From Klebsormidium nitens (lineage: Eukaryota; Streptophyta; Klebsormidiophyceae; Klebsormidiales; Klebsormidiaceae): 64,000 nucleotides of DNA. Made by a program: the position numbers and the translations under genes. The stretch covers positions 186,001 through 250,000 of the forward strand of contig DF236987.1 in the NCBI GenBank assembly GCA_000708835.1, read 5' to 3'. Of the stretch, positions 45,852-57,783 are shown in pieces (position 1 is the first letter of the stretch; the number at the start of each line of letters is the position of its first letter). The notes below the pieces were generated by a model. It was not told where the DNA came from. It made no database searches and saw only the letters and a program-made list of their open reading frames with translations.

Positions 45852-48800
45852 ATGGGGGACACAGAAGCTGCTGTTCAGGTACATTTTGATACAGCTCTTT
45901 ATATTCAAGAATGCTTTTGGGGGCTGCAAGAAGCTGTTCACTAGCATATGCACTTAGTACCACCAGGTAGGGGGAATGCTCAAGTGTTGGCAGAAAGCAG
46001 AACATCCCCCATGCTGCTTATGAAGCTGCTGTCCATTTTCCAAGACGTACAGAGTTTGAATTCATAAGCTCACAGTCACAGGCAATGCCCACAAAAGAGC
46101 GATGAGGAAACTGCTGGTGAACCAAGCCCTCAGTGGTTTGATGTGATCAACCATATTGACTCCTATTCAAACGTTGGGGGGCTCCAGGTAGGTGTATTCT
46201 TGTCCAGCCTCCTTATCCTTGCTAACACCTATCTTCCTCATGGTGCAGTTGCCTGAATTGACCACAACTTTGGATCCAAGTTACATCATTCGCCTCCTCC
46301 GCACCTTCCTTGCTCCAGGGATTGAAACTGGAGACAAAAGTCAGGATCCTGCGGCTTCCCAAAGATTGCAGGAGAATGGACATGGGGCGCTTGCACAAGC
46401 ACAGGATTCCAGCGATGGAGCGAAAGATATGGACACTGCAGACCCCTCCTTAGAAGAGAATGGCGAGGGAAGGATTTCGGAAGCTGGGGAAACAGATAGT
46501 GAGACTTTTCAAACAAGGAGTTTACCTACCCCGGCCGAGGCTTCCCCAAAGAATGAGAGCGCTGGCTTGAGGAACTTGAGAGATGATGAGGGCCACCAGT
46601 TGTTGGAAGAAGCGGAGACCGAAAGGCAGGGCGGCAGACGAAGTATGTCTCTTGAGGGGGGCAGGGACGACGAATCACCTGAGGTTTGTCGAGAAGAGGC
46701 TGGGTGCATGCTGTGGGACCTAGCCGCCGATGCCGGCCATGCTCAATTTTTACTCCAACAGAAGATCTGTGACGTTGTGCTTGCGATACTCTCTGCCGCA
46801 CACAGTGATCGATTAGGCGAGATCGCTCTCGGCGTTCTGGCCAATCTTGCGTGTCACAAGGAGACTGCAGGGCAGGCTACGAGGTGGCCTGGGTTGCAAG
46901 CTAGGGTCGTACAGGAACTGGGGGAAATGGACCCCCCAACCTTGACGGAGGTTTGCAGGCTGCTCAGTGCAGGGCTGCATTCTGGTGACAAAATAGAGGA
47001 GGGAGAGGATGGAAATCTTGTAGAGGGGGAGGGGTCAGGCAGAGAAGGGTCGAGCAAGAGTGGGGTTGAAGGGACTGGCCTTGAAAGAGGAGACGCTGCT
47101 AGCTGGGCCGAAGTGCTGCAATCAGCAGAGACTCTGGAGCGGCTCTTGTGGATAGCGGAGAACACCAATCATCCCCCCCTGCAGGAGAAGTCTCTCGAGG
47201 TCTTGCTTGCTCTCCTGACCAAGTTCTCGCCTCTAGTTCTTCCAGAATCTCTAACCCTGGGGTTACCAGCTCGGTTAACCAGAATGTTGCAAGCCCAAGT
47301 AGAAGCGCTAGGGGGTGAGCGGGAAGAGGAGGGGTGCGTGGCGCTAGACCTGTTGCTGCAGATTGGAGAGGCGCTGTCGCTCGATTCTAGAAGTTCTGTT
47401 GTGCTTGTGCAAGACAGCGGACTTTGTGACGCGGTGGGAAATGTGCTCCGGCTGGCGGCAAAAGAAGACCTTGGGTCAGCGGTCGGGAGCGCAACCATTC
47501 TCCTAGCGAACCTGGTGTCCGAAGATCGGGGTTTGGTTGGTCCACTTGCCGAAGGTGAGTCTTTTAACACCGCTTCAATTGCTCAATACCCGCAACTTTG
47601 TGAAGTATCTGTGGACTTGATTCGAGGCGTGGCCTGTGCTTCCGGTCTTGCTGAGGCCTGCTCGAGGTTCTTTTATACGCATATCAGGTACGACGGTTGC
47701 TCAGACGGATTCGTGAAGAGTCGGTTTCGAGGGTGCTTCGCTCTACAGGAAATGCCCGAATGTTTGTCCCTGCGACAGAATACAAACGAGTGCAAACTGG
47801 AATGCACCAACTTCTAGCTCGATAAGCTTGGATAGTCGATAGAAGTTGTAAGTTGATTGTTGAGTGAGTCGAGGTCTATCCGATGTTATTCCTGTCTCGT
47901 AGCGCTTCCGCACCATCTGCTAGCAAACCTTCTTTGCTAAGTTCGAGACAGCAGGATGTATAATGGATTAAGGTTCACGTTGGCATGCTTACTGGCAAGG
48001 TGTTGCGAGTGGTCGCCATACTGAATGGCTAGGAGAATTGCTTTTAAAGTCAAAGGATCTACCCGTCTTGCAAGACTCCCTTGGATCTTAAGAGGCGGGA
48101 CTTCGTTTCCTTCCTGAACACGAGACCTGTGTGCGTCAACCAGTGCAACGTTACTGAATTGGCTGAGGACATTGAGTTCTGCTAGGTCTTCACCTTCCGA
48201 CTGTCATCGAGAAGGCTGGCACAAACAGAGTTGAGTATCCGGACTTCCATCACAAGCTCGGCCACCGCATCACGTTCCAGAGGCTCAGCAGAGATGCTAG
48301 CTCGTCTCGCCTCTTGACGCAGTACTCCCAGAGCGGACCTCGTGTTGACTAAATCACCGGCAGAGTAGCTGACAGGTTGAGAATCTTGGAGAGTCGACCG
48401 CAATCTGACCCCTCTTGACAGCTCTCAGAGTATCTGATGAACGGAAGAAGTGGAAAGGATGCCGCTTTTCGCTCCATAAACGGGTCAGCAGTTCCTACTT
48501 TCTCAAAACCTCCCACCTTGAACCTCTCTTCCAGATCCCCAGTTCCTTGCCGCCTTCCTGCGCGCTTTCTCCCTCCTGGACGACGACTCCGGCGCCCGGG
48601 CCGCCTTCTGGTGCATTCTCACTCAAGCGACGGCCCACCTATTGGGCGAGTGTGAATCGGTACCCCCGGCCGTGCTAGCCGTCGTGGCGGAAGGGGCGGA
48701 AGAACTGGTTCAGCTTATGAACGAGAGTGGCGTGGAAGAAGAGCGAGAGGCTCGGGCAATGCAGCAGCAAGCGGTAAGCTGACTTCCTTGGTGGCTTCCG

Positions 48801-49255
48801 GAAACACTGTCAATTTTGAGCTTGACCGGATTTCTGCTTGGCAATTTTCCTTTCGTGTGTTTCGATCGTTAGTTAGCTCGGGGAGACCCTTCAAAAGATT
48901 GTTTGTCACAAGGAGTTTGGCTACTTCCGAGCCTGCCGTCTAACAAGCACACAGATCAAGTGGCTTCAACTGCACACGTTGGTATTTTCCCTTTGTCTTT
49001 CCAGGCCTACCGTCTCTATCTTGCTCGGACCTTGAACTCTCTGTCTCAATGATTGCCTCAGCATTTGAACGGTCACTTGTAGATGCACAGGCTTCCGAGC
49101 GCTCTTATCTTCGATTGCAGGTAGCCAACATCGTTCAATTGCTTCAAGGGCCGCCGCAATCCCCTCCAGCGCAACCGGAGTTTGGTGAGACAGCTTCGCA
49201 AGGAAGGTTTAGAAGGACAATTGTATCTTTGAAGGATATAAAGTGGGATGATTGA
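45852..49255 (+). CDS. SAAL1: SAAL1-like armadillo-fold protein, 5 exons, about 630 aa
   Basis: Exons: 45852-45878, 46076-46187, 46249-47554, 48535-48773, 49005-49255. SAAL1 proteins have an armadillo-like helical fold; the animal member is linked to cell proliferation, and the plant role is not known. The most conserved part is VCREEAGCMLWDLAADAGHA, LLQQKICDVVLAIL and LGEIALGVLANLACHKETAGQ (about residues 205-265), which match the family. An acidic low-complexity segment precedes it. Exon 4 encodes DPQFLAAFLRAFSLLDDDS and ends RAMQQQA. Exon 2 is one base too long to keep frame from MGDTEAAVQ into SDEETAGEPSPQWFDV (AAAA run near 46092). Exon 5 reads AYRLYLARTLNSLSQ then TGA at 49050-49052, but an overlapping frame opened by ATG at 49049 continues the helix and ends SLKDIKWDD at 49255; one base missing in the CAA run would join them. 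If taken literally the protein ends at 49052. Confidence 0.78.
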
Positions 49256-50666
49256 CTTACTGATCTACCAGTCTACAGTGCAGAAAAGCATCTCCAACCG
49301 GCCTGTTGTACCTGTTCTTGTCCACCGGATCCAGCCATTATCCACAATACTGGTAGATTAGTGCATTGGCCGAGCTTGCACTCGGAATGCTAATGCACCT
49401 GAGATGTCAATGTTAGTATGCTTTCAGGTTAATGATCATCACGGCCTGCGAAACTTGGTAAATCTGGTGATTCATCACCTAGGAAGCTAGCTAGAGGGCT
49501 CTATTCCGTCTGCACAAAAGTGCGGACTCATAAAGAATGTATCTTGGTTGCAATATAATCGTGCACAATCGAAGTAGTTTTGTTACTTCACAAATCGCCA
49601 CTATTGTGCGTGTGTTGTTGCCCGCCAGCCTGCGGCCTCAGGTCTCATGTCCAACGTGCACCAGAGCGAGGGCGGCATAGATTAATTGTGCAGGTTTCAA
49701 GTCCATATGGATCAACCATGAGCTGACAACCAGGACGGTACCGTCACACCCGGAAGCCATGATAGGATGACGCTGATTCCATAATGAGTAAGGGCTTCTA
49801 TATCAACGCCGTAGCCGTTGTGCTGAGCACGGCTCACATGGCAGATGCTATAGGTTCTTGTATACACGTGCATTGGCCGGGACAGAGACGAACCACACAG
49901 TCTGAAAGCAAGAGTACGTGTATACGAATGGAAGTCTTTGCTGCAAATGTTGTGCAATCAGCCCGTGGCATGTTGAAGCACCAAGACATGCAATGATGCA
50001 GGCATGTGCTCCATTCACTTGGGACATGTCACTGACTTCTAGCACTAGCTTGTCATGGGTGAACCCGATTGAACACCTTCCTGAAGGCTGAGAGTGCGGG
50101 AGGACGTGGTCCGGCAAAGAGCACGCCAGCCCCCTTAAAGCGCAGTTCGAAGTGAGGAGAAGCGTTTGCACAATCACTGCAGACCAGCGTTCCGGAAGTC
50201 CTGCCAGGACTAGTAAGGAGCTCTAGCTGGTGCGGTAATTGGAACTTAGCCCAGTCTCCCAGTCTGCAGAGAATCCCGAGTAGAGCCACACGAAAGCTGC
50301 CACGTAGCCAGAAAGTGGATTAAGGGAAACTACCGAGCCATCCGATCGTCAGATTTGCAATTCATATCCGCCATCCATCTTGCCAAATCAGCGCAAGTCG
50401 AACCTGAGCCGCATGAATATTCTGTGGTCCGACCGGGCAGGTTCACACCAAGCGTCTCGCAGGCGTAATTGTGTTTTGCTAAAGTGGTGTTAATAGACGC
50501 ATTTTGAGGATGCTGCATCACGCATTGTTGCTGCATTGCATTTTGAAGCAAGGTGCTGTACTGGAGAGATCTTGCAGAACAGATCCAACAGGAAGAAGAA
50601 ACCTTTGTCAACGCGCCCTTTACCTCAGAAAGACAATACAGAAAGGCCCCAGGATCCACTGAAATC
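49256..50666. other. Intergenic region between SAAL1 and PGK genes
   Basis: It should hold the SAAL1 3' end and the PGK promoter and leader. No gene, RNA or repeat is recognised on either strand. Confidence 0.5.
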
Positions 50667-53600
50667 ATGGCTTCCAGCGTTGCTCTTCGGGTGTCCTCCG
50701 CTGGCGCTGCCTTTGCTGCGCAGACTAGGAGCTCAGCAAGGCCCACACAGGCCAGCTTGGCGACCCCTTTCCTTGGACAGAGGGTGAATGTGCCTTCTGC
50801 AAAGGCTCAGAAGGTCAAGGCACAGAAGGCCAAGACGCACAAGCTTGCTGTCTTTGCCAAGCAGGTCGAGGTCCCGAGCATTGAGTCCCAGGTAAGATGC
50901 CCCGGCTGGGTGATTAGATTGGGGGTGGTTACTTGACGCTACAAGATTTGACATTGCTCTTACGCGCAGTAATTCTCGTACAATCTGGTAGAGATCAGCC
51001 GTTGTGTATGTCAACGCGCTCGATCGCCTTTGCACGGGTTCTGCAATGCATTACAAAATGTTGCACAATGACGCTCCAAACCTGAAGGATTTTACTCAAC
51101 TTGGTGCTACAATGGTGAAAACACGACCTCTGGTTGAGAGGAGGAAATGAGAAGGGGAGCACTAGCTAGTCGGTGCAATCTGAGTGGAGACATTGAGGAG
51201 AACCTCCAAATCTCCTGGATCCCACTGAGAAGTCGCTAAGAAACCAAGTCCTGAGGGGGAAAAGTTCGTTACATTTACCTTTCTCGGGCTGCGAAAGCTG
51301 CTTTTTGCATGCAAGCGACAAAGGACACAACACTTTCTGCATGTAGGTTTGACAGAAATTTGAGTTTGTTACGGTGTGGTCACACTTCAGTGCTGATCTA
51401 GCCTTGCGATGATCCCCAGGGGTTTTCTGATGGCCATCGGTAAGCAATCAGCAAGTCTGGAGAATGAGCGTTTCTTTTCCACTGCAGTCACTAAGTAAAT
51501 TACCCAGCAGAAATCTGGTTTGCTGACTGTGATCCTGAACGGACAAAATGCATTGGACCAAGTGTTTTCACGCACCACATTTTTATGCATTCTTCAGACA
51601 GGGACCAAATATCCTGGGTTCTGCTGCCACTCTGCAGATTGTCGAGCAGATTCTTAAAGGTTTGAAGACCTGTATTTAGACTAAGCAACGAGTTTGCATG
51701 TACTGCTTAAGGTTGGACGGGATATGTTTCCTTTTGAGGAGAGATGGTCTGGCTAAACCGCTAATCTTCACCGCAGATGTGCCTTGAGTCTGCTAACACA
51801 TCCAAGTCGTCTGTCGTTGATTTTTTGAAAGTTCCCGCCGCAGTTAGGTCCGCTTATAAACTAGCTGAGCCCTGGAAGCTCCAAGGGGAGACATTCATGT
51901 CATCCGCAACCTGAGTCCGGCTTGACTGCTTCGCAAAAGGCTGAAATATTGAAATGTGGCCTTTGCTGCACCAATCAAGCACCACCGAGCCGTACTGGCT
52001 GTGAGGAACTCAAAACCCCTCTGAAATTTTCACATTTGAACAAGTACCGGACCAGAAACAGCCCAATTCTGCACAGCTACTACAATCCTCCTTTCTCATT
52101 GATGCTCTCTCTTATATAGGGCAATGCCGCCTCCAGCCCCCAGGCGGCAACCTCCACCGCCACCGACCGCAAGGCCGGCCTCAACGACGTTGACAAGTCT
52201 GAGTTCAAGGGCAAGACCGTGTTTGTGAGGTCTGACCTGAATGTGCCTCTGAAGGTGAGATTGGCTGCATTCGCTGCTCAGCTAACAACCAGCTCACCAT
52301 ATGGAACCGATTGCCTTTGCTTGAGTTTGCTTCTCTTGGCCGCTGAGTCTCGTCAATCACACTTGATTTAGACCGCTCATTTGATCAGCATCATTCAGAT
52401 TTCAGTACATTCCAGGTGAACTCACTCACTCACACTGAGCCAATCTACTCCATCCTTGCTCTGTAAAGTGCATCATCCAATGCAAAACCAGATACCGCTT
52501 CTGGTACCGTTGCATGCCTTGCATTCTCCGTCCGATCAAACCCTGCAGTCAAAGTTGCTTCAGCTTCTTTAGAAATCGAACTCTTTCCGCCTGCAGGACG
52601 GCAAGATCACTGACGACACCAGGATCCGCGCTTCTGTCCCCACTCTTAAGTACCTCAGCGAGGCCGGAGCCAGGGTGGTGGTGTCCAGCCACTTGGGCCG
52701 CCCCAAGGATGGCCCTGAGGACAAGTTCAGACTGACCCCTGTTGCTGGTGAGACTACCGTAGCCTCCATTTCAACAGTGCTACTTGGAAAGGAAAGAACG
52801 AAACACTGTGCAGGGCAGGGAGCTCCACACATTAGAATGCTGAAGTTGGAGAAACCTTGACAATGCTCAGGTGAACGAAGAATACTGACGAGTTCCGGTT
52901 CCTACCCCTGGGTGCTACTAATCTAGGGTTCTGGGAAGTTGCTGTTGCACAACCCAACTGCAGCTGTCACACTATGTCAGCCAGCGCTAGGACTCTGCTT
53001 AGACGGTTGCAGAAGATTAACTGAAGTGCCCTTAGATAACCAGCTTGTATCAACCGCTTCTTTCAGACTGACCAATGAGCAATGCTGAGGGGTTGGAGCA
53101 CCTTTGAAAGCCAATTTCATACTCTCGCTCTCCGATAAGAGCAAGATATTCCAGCTGTACATATCCTGTCAGCACGAACTAACTCAATTCATCAATCTTC
53201 TCCAACCAAGTCAATTTGCCGGCGAACTTTTGCCAATCCTTATCCACTACTTGCAAGCACTCCCCCCACACCACCTATTCTGACATGAGCAAGGATGCGT
53301 CTTTGATCCATACGATGAAGACACGCCAGATTTTACTGCTAAGAGCCCCTAAGTCGCTCCCCAGGTGAGCCATTTACCTGGGACCTATTCGTTCCGGATA
53401 GTGCAGACCTGCAAGCAACTTTAGATGTGGCTTTCAATGCTGGACATCAGTTGACATTTGGTGGGTTTACTTTGTCCAGAGCGCCTGTCTGAGCTGATCG
53501 GATTCAAGGTGGAGAAGGCCAACGACTCCATTGGTGATGAGGTGCAGAAGCAGATCAAGGACCTGAAGGACGGTGGGGTAAGTCATACCGTCTTTGTCAG

Positions 53601-56600
53601 CTTTTAAGTGCTTAGAAAGGGTTAGGAGTGATGGTGGTGCAGGTTTTAAGGGTTGTGCTGCAAGTAGCAGTGCAATCTATTGCAGACCCTCAAGCCGACC
53701 GCCGATGTCGTTCAGAACGTTGGTGAAGCATTTGTTAAAGTAGAGTCTGCTGGGTCTTACAGTACGGCCATCTCAGCATCACTTGTGTCATCTTACTGAC
53801 ATCGCTCCTTTGGAGACAAGTCATGTCATTGGTCAGGAGTTTCGGCTCCGCTCTCTCAATGTCTGTCACTTCCCATTATGTCTCTTCTGCCTCAGTCTGG
53901 AAACATTGAAGTTCAGCACAGAGACCAGATTCTAGACAACGTAAAGCTTCTACAGTTGGAAGGTACCCAGCAGGAGGATTTAGTGGTTGGATGTGGAGAG
54001 GAAATGGCGGACTGCTAGGGCCTGAGAGTTGATATACGCACAAATGAGTTAAATCGATTCTTCCCAGCCTGCTTCTCCCTTGACTTGGTCATTGAATTAG
54101 ATTGACCGTTTGTCTCCTCACATCGACTTCTGTAAAATCCGGCCTCCCCCAGCCAATTCTGTAACGGACATTCTGCGCTTTTTCAGGGCAGCGAAGAACA
54201 ACACAACCCCCATGTTTACACCCTAGCTGATAGTACAATAAGCTTCTGAGCCTCCTAGCTTACGAAAGTAGTGAAAGGACTCAGCCAGCCTTTTTTCTCC
54301 AGGTCCTCCTGCTAGAGACCGTGCGCTTCTACAAGGTGGAGGAGATTGATTTAGCCACACTCCTAACTTCTCTGACCTTACAATGAAGCACTGGCCTACG
54401 TACACAAGTCTGAGTAGACTCAGGCGGCCTTCGTCCCGCCACTTGCTACTTCCAGCTAGGAGACAAGCCCAAGGAGATCGACCTAAAACTCGTTTAATAT
54501 TAACTTTAACTTTATGATCACCCTTTAGCCTCCTCGTCAAAGTTTCTCAACCGGCCTTCCTCCCGCCGCCAGGTCCTCCTTCTGGAAAACGTCCGCTTCT
54601 ACAAGGAGGAGGAGAAGAACGACCCCGAGCACGCCAAGGCCCTCGGCAAGGGCATCGACTACTTCGTGAACGATGCCTTCGGTACCGCGCACAGGGCGCA
54701 CGCCTCGACTGCCGGGATTGCTAACTACGTGACAAGGAGTATTGCCGGGTTCTTGCTGGAGAAGGAGTTGGCGTACCTCGAGGGAGCCGTGAAGGCGCCC
54801 AAGAGGCCGTTCGTCGCCATTGTGAGTCGTCGTTCTGGTTGTTTCTCGCACTGTTTTGGCTTACCGCCTGCAATAGCATCGTAGGGACAAGAATTGAGTT
54901 GTCTGCCTCGACCATCATGCATGATCGTGTTTGATACCCAGAGCTTATTGACCTGTTGTGTCATCAATCTAGGAGAGTAGCTTGACCGTCACATCCACCT
55001 TTTTCTTTTGTTAACCTCGAAGCACATCGGGTAACGCTGAACGGCCTGGATGCAGTAGTCATCTTGCATATGATCAAATACCAGCCCGGTTGCTCCGGAT
55101 GTACCCCACTTGTGAAAAACGCAAGGGAGTGGAGTGGTGCTCCTTTCGCGATCCTTCTTGGAAAGCTGAAGTCGACATGAGCTTCCTTCTTCGATTGCTT
55201 TCTTTGTCCAGGACTCTGCGCCGTCGTTCCTTTGGTAGTTTAAGCACCGATCGACTAGAACTACAGTTGTTTTTATGATTTTCTCATAACCCCTTTTCGT
55301 GTTCCTGGCAGGTCGGAGGAAGCAAGGTGTCCTCGAAGATCGGAGTCATCGAGTCCCTCATCGGATCAGTTGACAAGATCATCCTGGGCGGAGGCATGAT
55401 CTTCACCTTCTACAAGTCACGAGGCCTTGCAGTGAGTGCTCATTCCTGCTGCCTAATTCTGCCTCAAGACTTGCTAATCACAATGTGTTCCTCCTTTTGT
55501 CGTACTCGATTTACTCGAACGCTCCGTCTCAAAAGTTCGATGTACCTAAACTCCAGGAGTCCCCATGCACCATCTTGTCTTCTTAAGGGCGAAGCTTGAT
55601 GCAGTCCTTTTCCTTCGCTTTTTGTCTGTTTTTGAGAAGATTGCCCCAGTGACGATAGCGCAGGCGTGGCTGGCTGCATCAAATTCCCACAACACCGATT
55701 TGCACCCGCTTCAAGCGATGATTTGGTCCCTTTCGTTCTCTGCCTAAGAGATTCAGTCACATGGTCGTCCAGAAAATGGTGATCACCTCCCGGTGGTCTG
55801 GGATACTTCAAAAGTTCCTCGAGTTGCGCACTTCACCAATAGGGCCAAAATGACATCATGTTTGTCCGAATGCAGAATGCATCGTTGACCGTATTGCGAG
55901 CCTCTTTTAACCCACGCGTTAACCTACGTCCTGACCCAACTTACGTCTTAACCCGTCTTCCCCAGGTGGGTTCCTCCCTGGTCGAGGATAACAAGCTGGA
56001 CCTGGAGCATTCGCTTTCAAAAAACATGCTTGCCTAAGTTGCGCAGTCATCACTAAGTTCCCCTAACCCACTCGCAAAGTCAACAACATCCTCTCTTAAG
56101 TATACGTCCTGACTTAACCCGTTTTCGCAGGTGGGTTCCTCCCTGGTCGAGGAGGACAAGCTGCACCTGGCCCCTTTGCTTCCGAAGGTGGTTCTTCCAG
56201 AGTTGTTCATTTTAGCAATTACCCCGCTGGATTATAAAATCAACGCCCCTTAACCTGCTTGGTAACCGACGCCTTAACCCGTTTTCGCAGGTGGGTTCCT
56301 CCCTGGTTGAGGAGGACAAGCTGGAGCTGGCCAAGGAGCTCACCAAGATGGCCGAAGAGAAGGGCGTCGAGCTCATTCTGCCCACTGACGTCGTTGTTGC
56401 CGACAAGTTCGCTGAAGACGCCGAAAACAAGACCGTGAAGGTGGAGGAGATCCCGGAGGGTGAGTCGGTTGAGATACTCCTAAACCTTAGGTAGGATAGT
56501 AACAGTCCCCGGGAGAAAACAAGACTAAAACCAAACCAAGAACTACACCCGCTCCGCACTCGTACCCACCCTAACCCCCAGATCAACCCCACCCCTTCCC

Positions 56601-57783
56601 TGGGCCTTGACCATATCCTACCTAAAACTATCCTACCAAACTAGAGGTCTATTCGGTTGAGAACCATACGCTGGGTCTGAGAGTGGTCGACATAGCTTCG
56701 GTGGTTAGAACCGTCTGCTTTCGTTCAACTTGCCTTTGCACAGCCGTGTCAGTTGACTGGGACGGAGACGCCGTTAATTCTGCTTCTTGGGTGCAGAATT
56801 GACGGCTTGGACCTACCTCTTGGGACATCGAACCCTTGCTATACACGAGCTCTGTTTGAAGAACGGGCTATTTGAAGAGTCAAGTTGCACATGCTTTCGC
56901 AACGGACTGAACGAACTCGATTGGTAACCGGCGGCACTATGGACAGTAATCAAAGCAGGCGGCAGCCATCACAAGTCGAGAAAGCCAATGAACGGTTCAA
57001 AAATGCTGATCAAGGGTTGAAAGTTCCGATCAACGGCTAAAAGGCCTGCTCGTTCTGTTGCCTGCAGGCTGGATGGGTCTGGATATCGGCCCTGACTCGA
57101 TCAAGGCCTTCCAGTCTGCTTTGGACGGTGCCAAGGTGAGCCTTTCGGGCGCTCTTCACTCTTTCACGTATCCAAGCGTTTATTCACCGCCCTGAGCTGC
57201 TTCTGATCGAGAAAGTTTCTCTCGCCCGTTCTGCATGTTGCATCGTCACTCATGTCCATGTATGCCTTGTGAGTCGGTATTCTGACGTGAATGAGATCGA
57301 AGGTGGTCTCGCAAGCCAAGCCATTCAGGATCTTGAGATCATCCGACAAAATGGTTTTTGATAGCTCTCCAAAGCAGTTTTCTGGCAGATGTATACCTTC
57401 TGCCAGTCCTCGGCCGAGCATCGTGCATTCTTATTTTATTTTATTTTATTGCAGGTTTTCTAAAAGGGAATATCACATAATAAAAATAATGATAATCTCT
57501 TTCCTTTCTGCAGACCGTCCTGTGGAACGGCCCCATGGGCGTGTTCGAGTACGAAGCATTCGCCAAGGGCACCTACGGCATTGCGCACACGCTCAAGGAC
57601 TTGACGGCGGCCGGCGCCATTACCATCATTGGAGGAGGCGACTCCGTGGCTGCAGTGGAGAAGGCTGGACTCGCCCAATACATGAGCCACATCTCCACCG
57701 GAGGAGGCGCCAGCTTGGAGCTTCTAGAGGGCAAGGTCTTGCCAGGTGTCGCCGCCCTCGACAACGTCCAGGTTCACGCTTAG
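50667..57783 (+). CDS. PGK: Phosphoglycerate kinase, chloroplast, 9 exons, 494 aa
   Basis: Exons: 50667-50891, 52120-52254, 52597-52747, 53480-53577, 54573-54821, 55312-55431, 56291-56459, 57068-57135, 57514-57783; 1485 nt in frame. The enzyme transfers phosphate between ATP and 3-phosphoglycerate; the plastid form works in the Calvin-Benson cycle. Exon 1 encodes a 75-residue, Ala/Ser/Arg-rich, acid-poor leader typical of chloroplast transit peptides ([13 protein letters not shown] start). Core motifs are all present: [133 protein letters not shown] and [17 protein letters not shown]. Length and order equal the plant plastid enzyme, so it should be active. Sequence is closest in style to plant and cyanobacterial-type PGK. 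Exons 5 and 7 have boundary copies upstream, and intron 7 carries a MITE-like element. Confidence 0.96.
54303..54490 (+). repeat. Two copies of the PGK exon 5 acceptor region (array G)
   Basis: Exon 5 starts at 54573 with the codons for [16 protein letters not shown] copy at 54303-54350 follows CTCCAG and reads almost the same ([15 protein letters not shown]). A more decayed copy lies at about 54430-54490, where CGGCCTTCGTCCCGCC precedes a degraded version. Spacing of about 135 bases between units fits a tandem repeat of a boundary-spanning segment. Confidence 0.85.
55966..56172 (+). repeat. Two copies of the PGK exon 7 acceptor region (array H)
   Basis: The exon 7 start at 56291 ([13 protein letters not shown]) is copied at 55966 and 56131, each after CAG and each preceded by an intron block like CTTAACCCGTTTTCGCAG. 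By eye the second copy differs at about 3 of 42 positions and the first at about 4 of 40. Spacing is 165 and 160 bases. Each begins CAG-GTGGGT, so acceptor and donor-like sequence overlap. Confidence 0.92.
56475..56652. mobile_element. MITE-like element in PGK intron 7
   Basis: About 180 bases with inverted ends: TTAGGTAGGATAG near 56488 is matched in reverse complement by CTATCCTACC and ATCCTACCTAA near 56615-56637. The 10-base sequence TCGGTTGAGA flanks it (56465-56474 and 56653-56662). No coding sequence. The core at 56548-56572 equals that of the BSD intron element with one change. It inserted 15 bases after the exon 7 donor. Confidence 0.7.

Noticed and set aside
46509-47570. Minus-strand Ser/Pro-rich frames opposite the SAAL1 gene
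   Set aside because: Antisense shadows of the long SAAL1 exon 3.
54537-54851. Minus-strand frame rich in Gly, Val and Leu
   Set aside because: Antisense of PGK exon 5.
57431-57455. TTTTA repeats and CAG at 57452 as another decoy acceptor of PGK exon 9
   Set aside because: The sequence after this CAG does not resemble exon 9; only a simple repeat and a chance AG.
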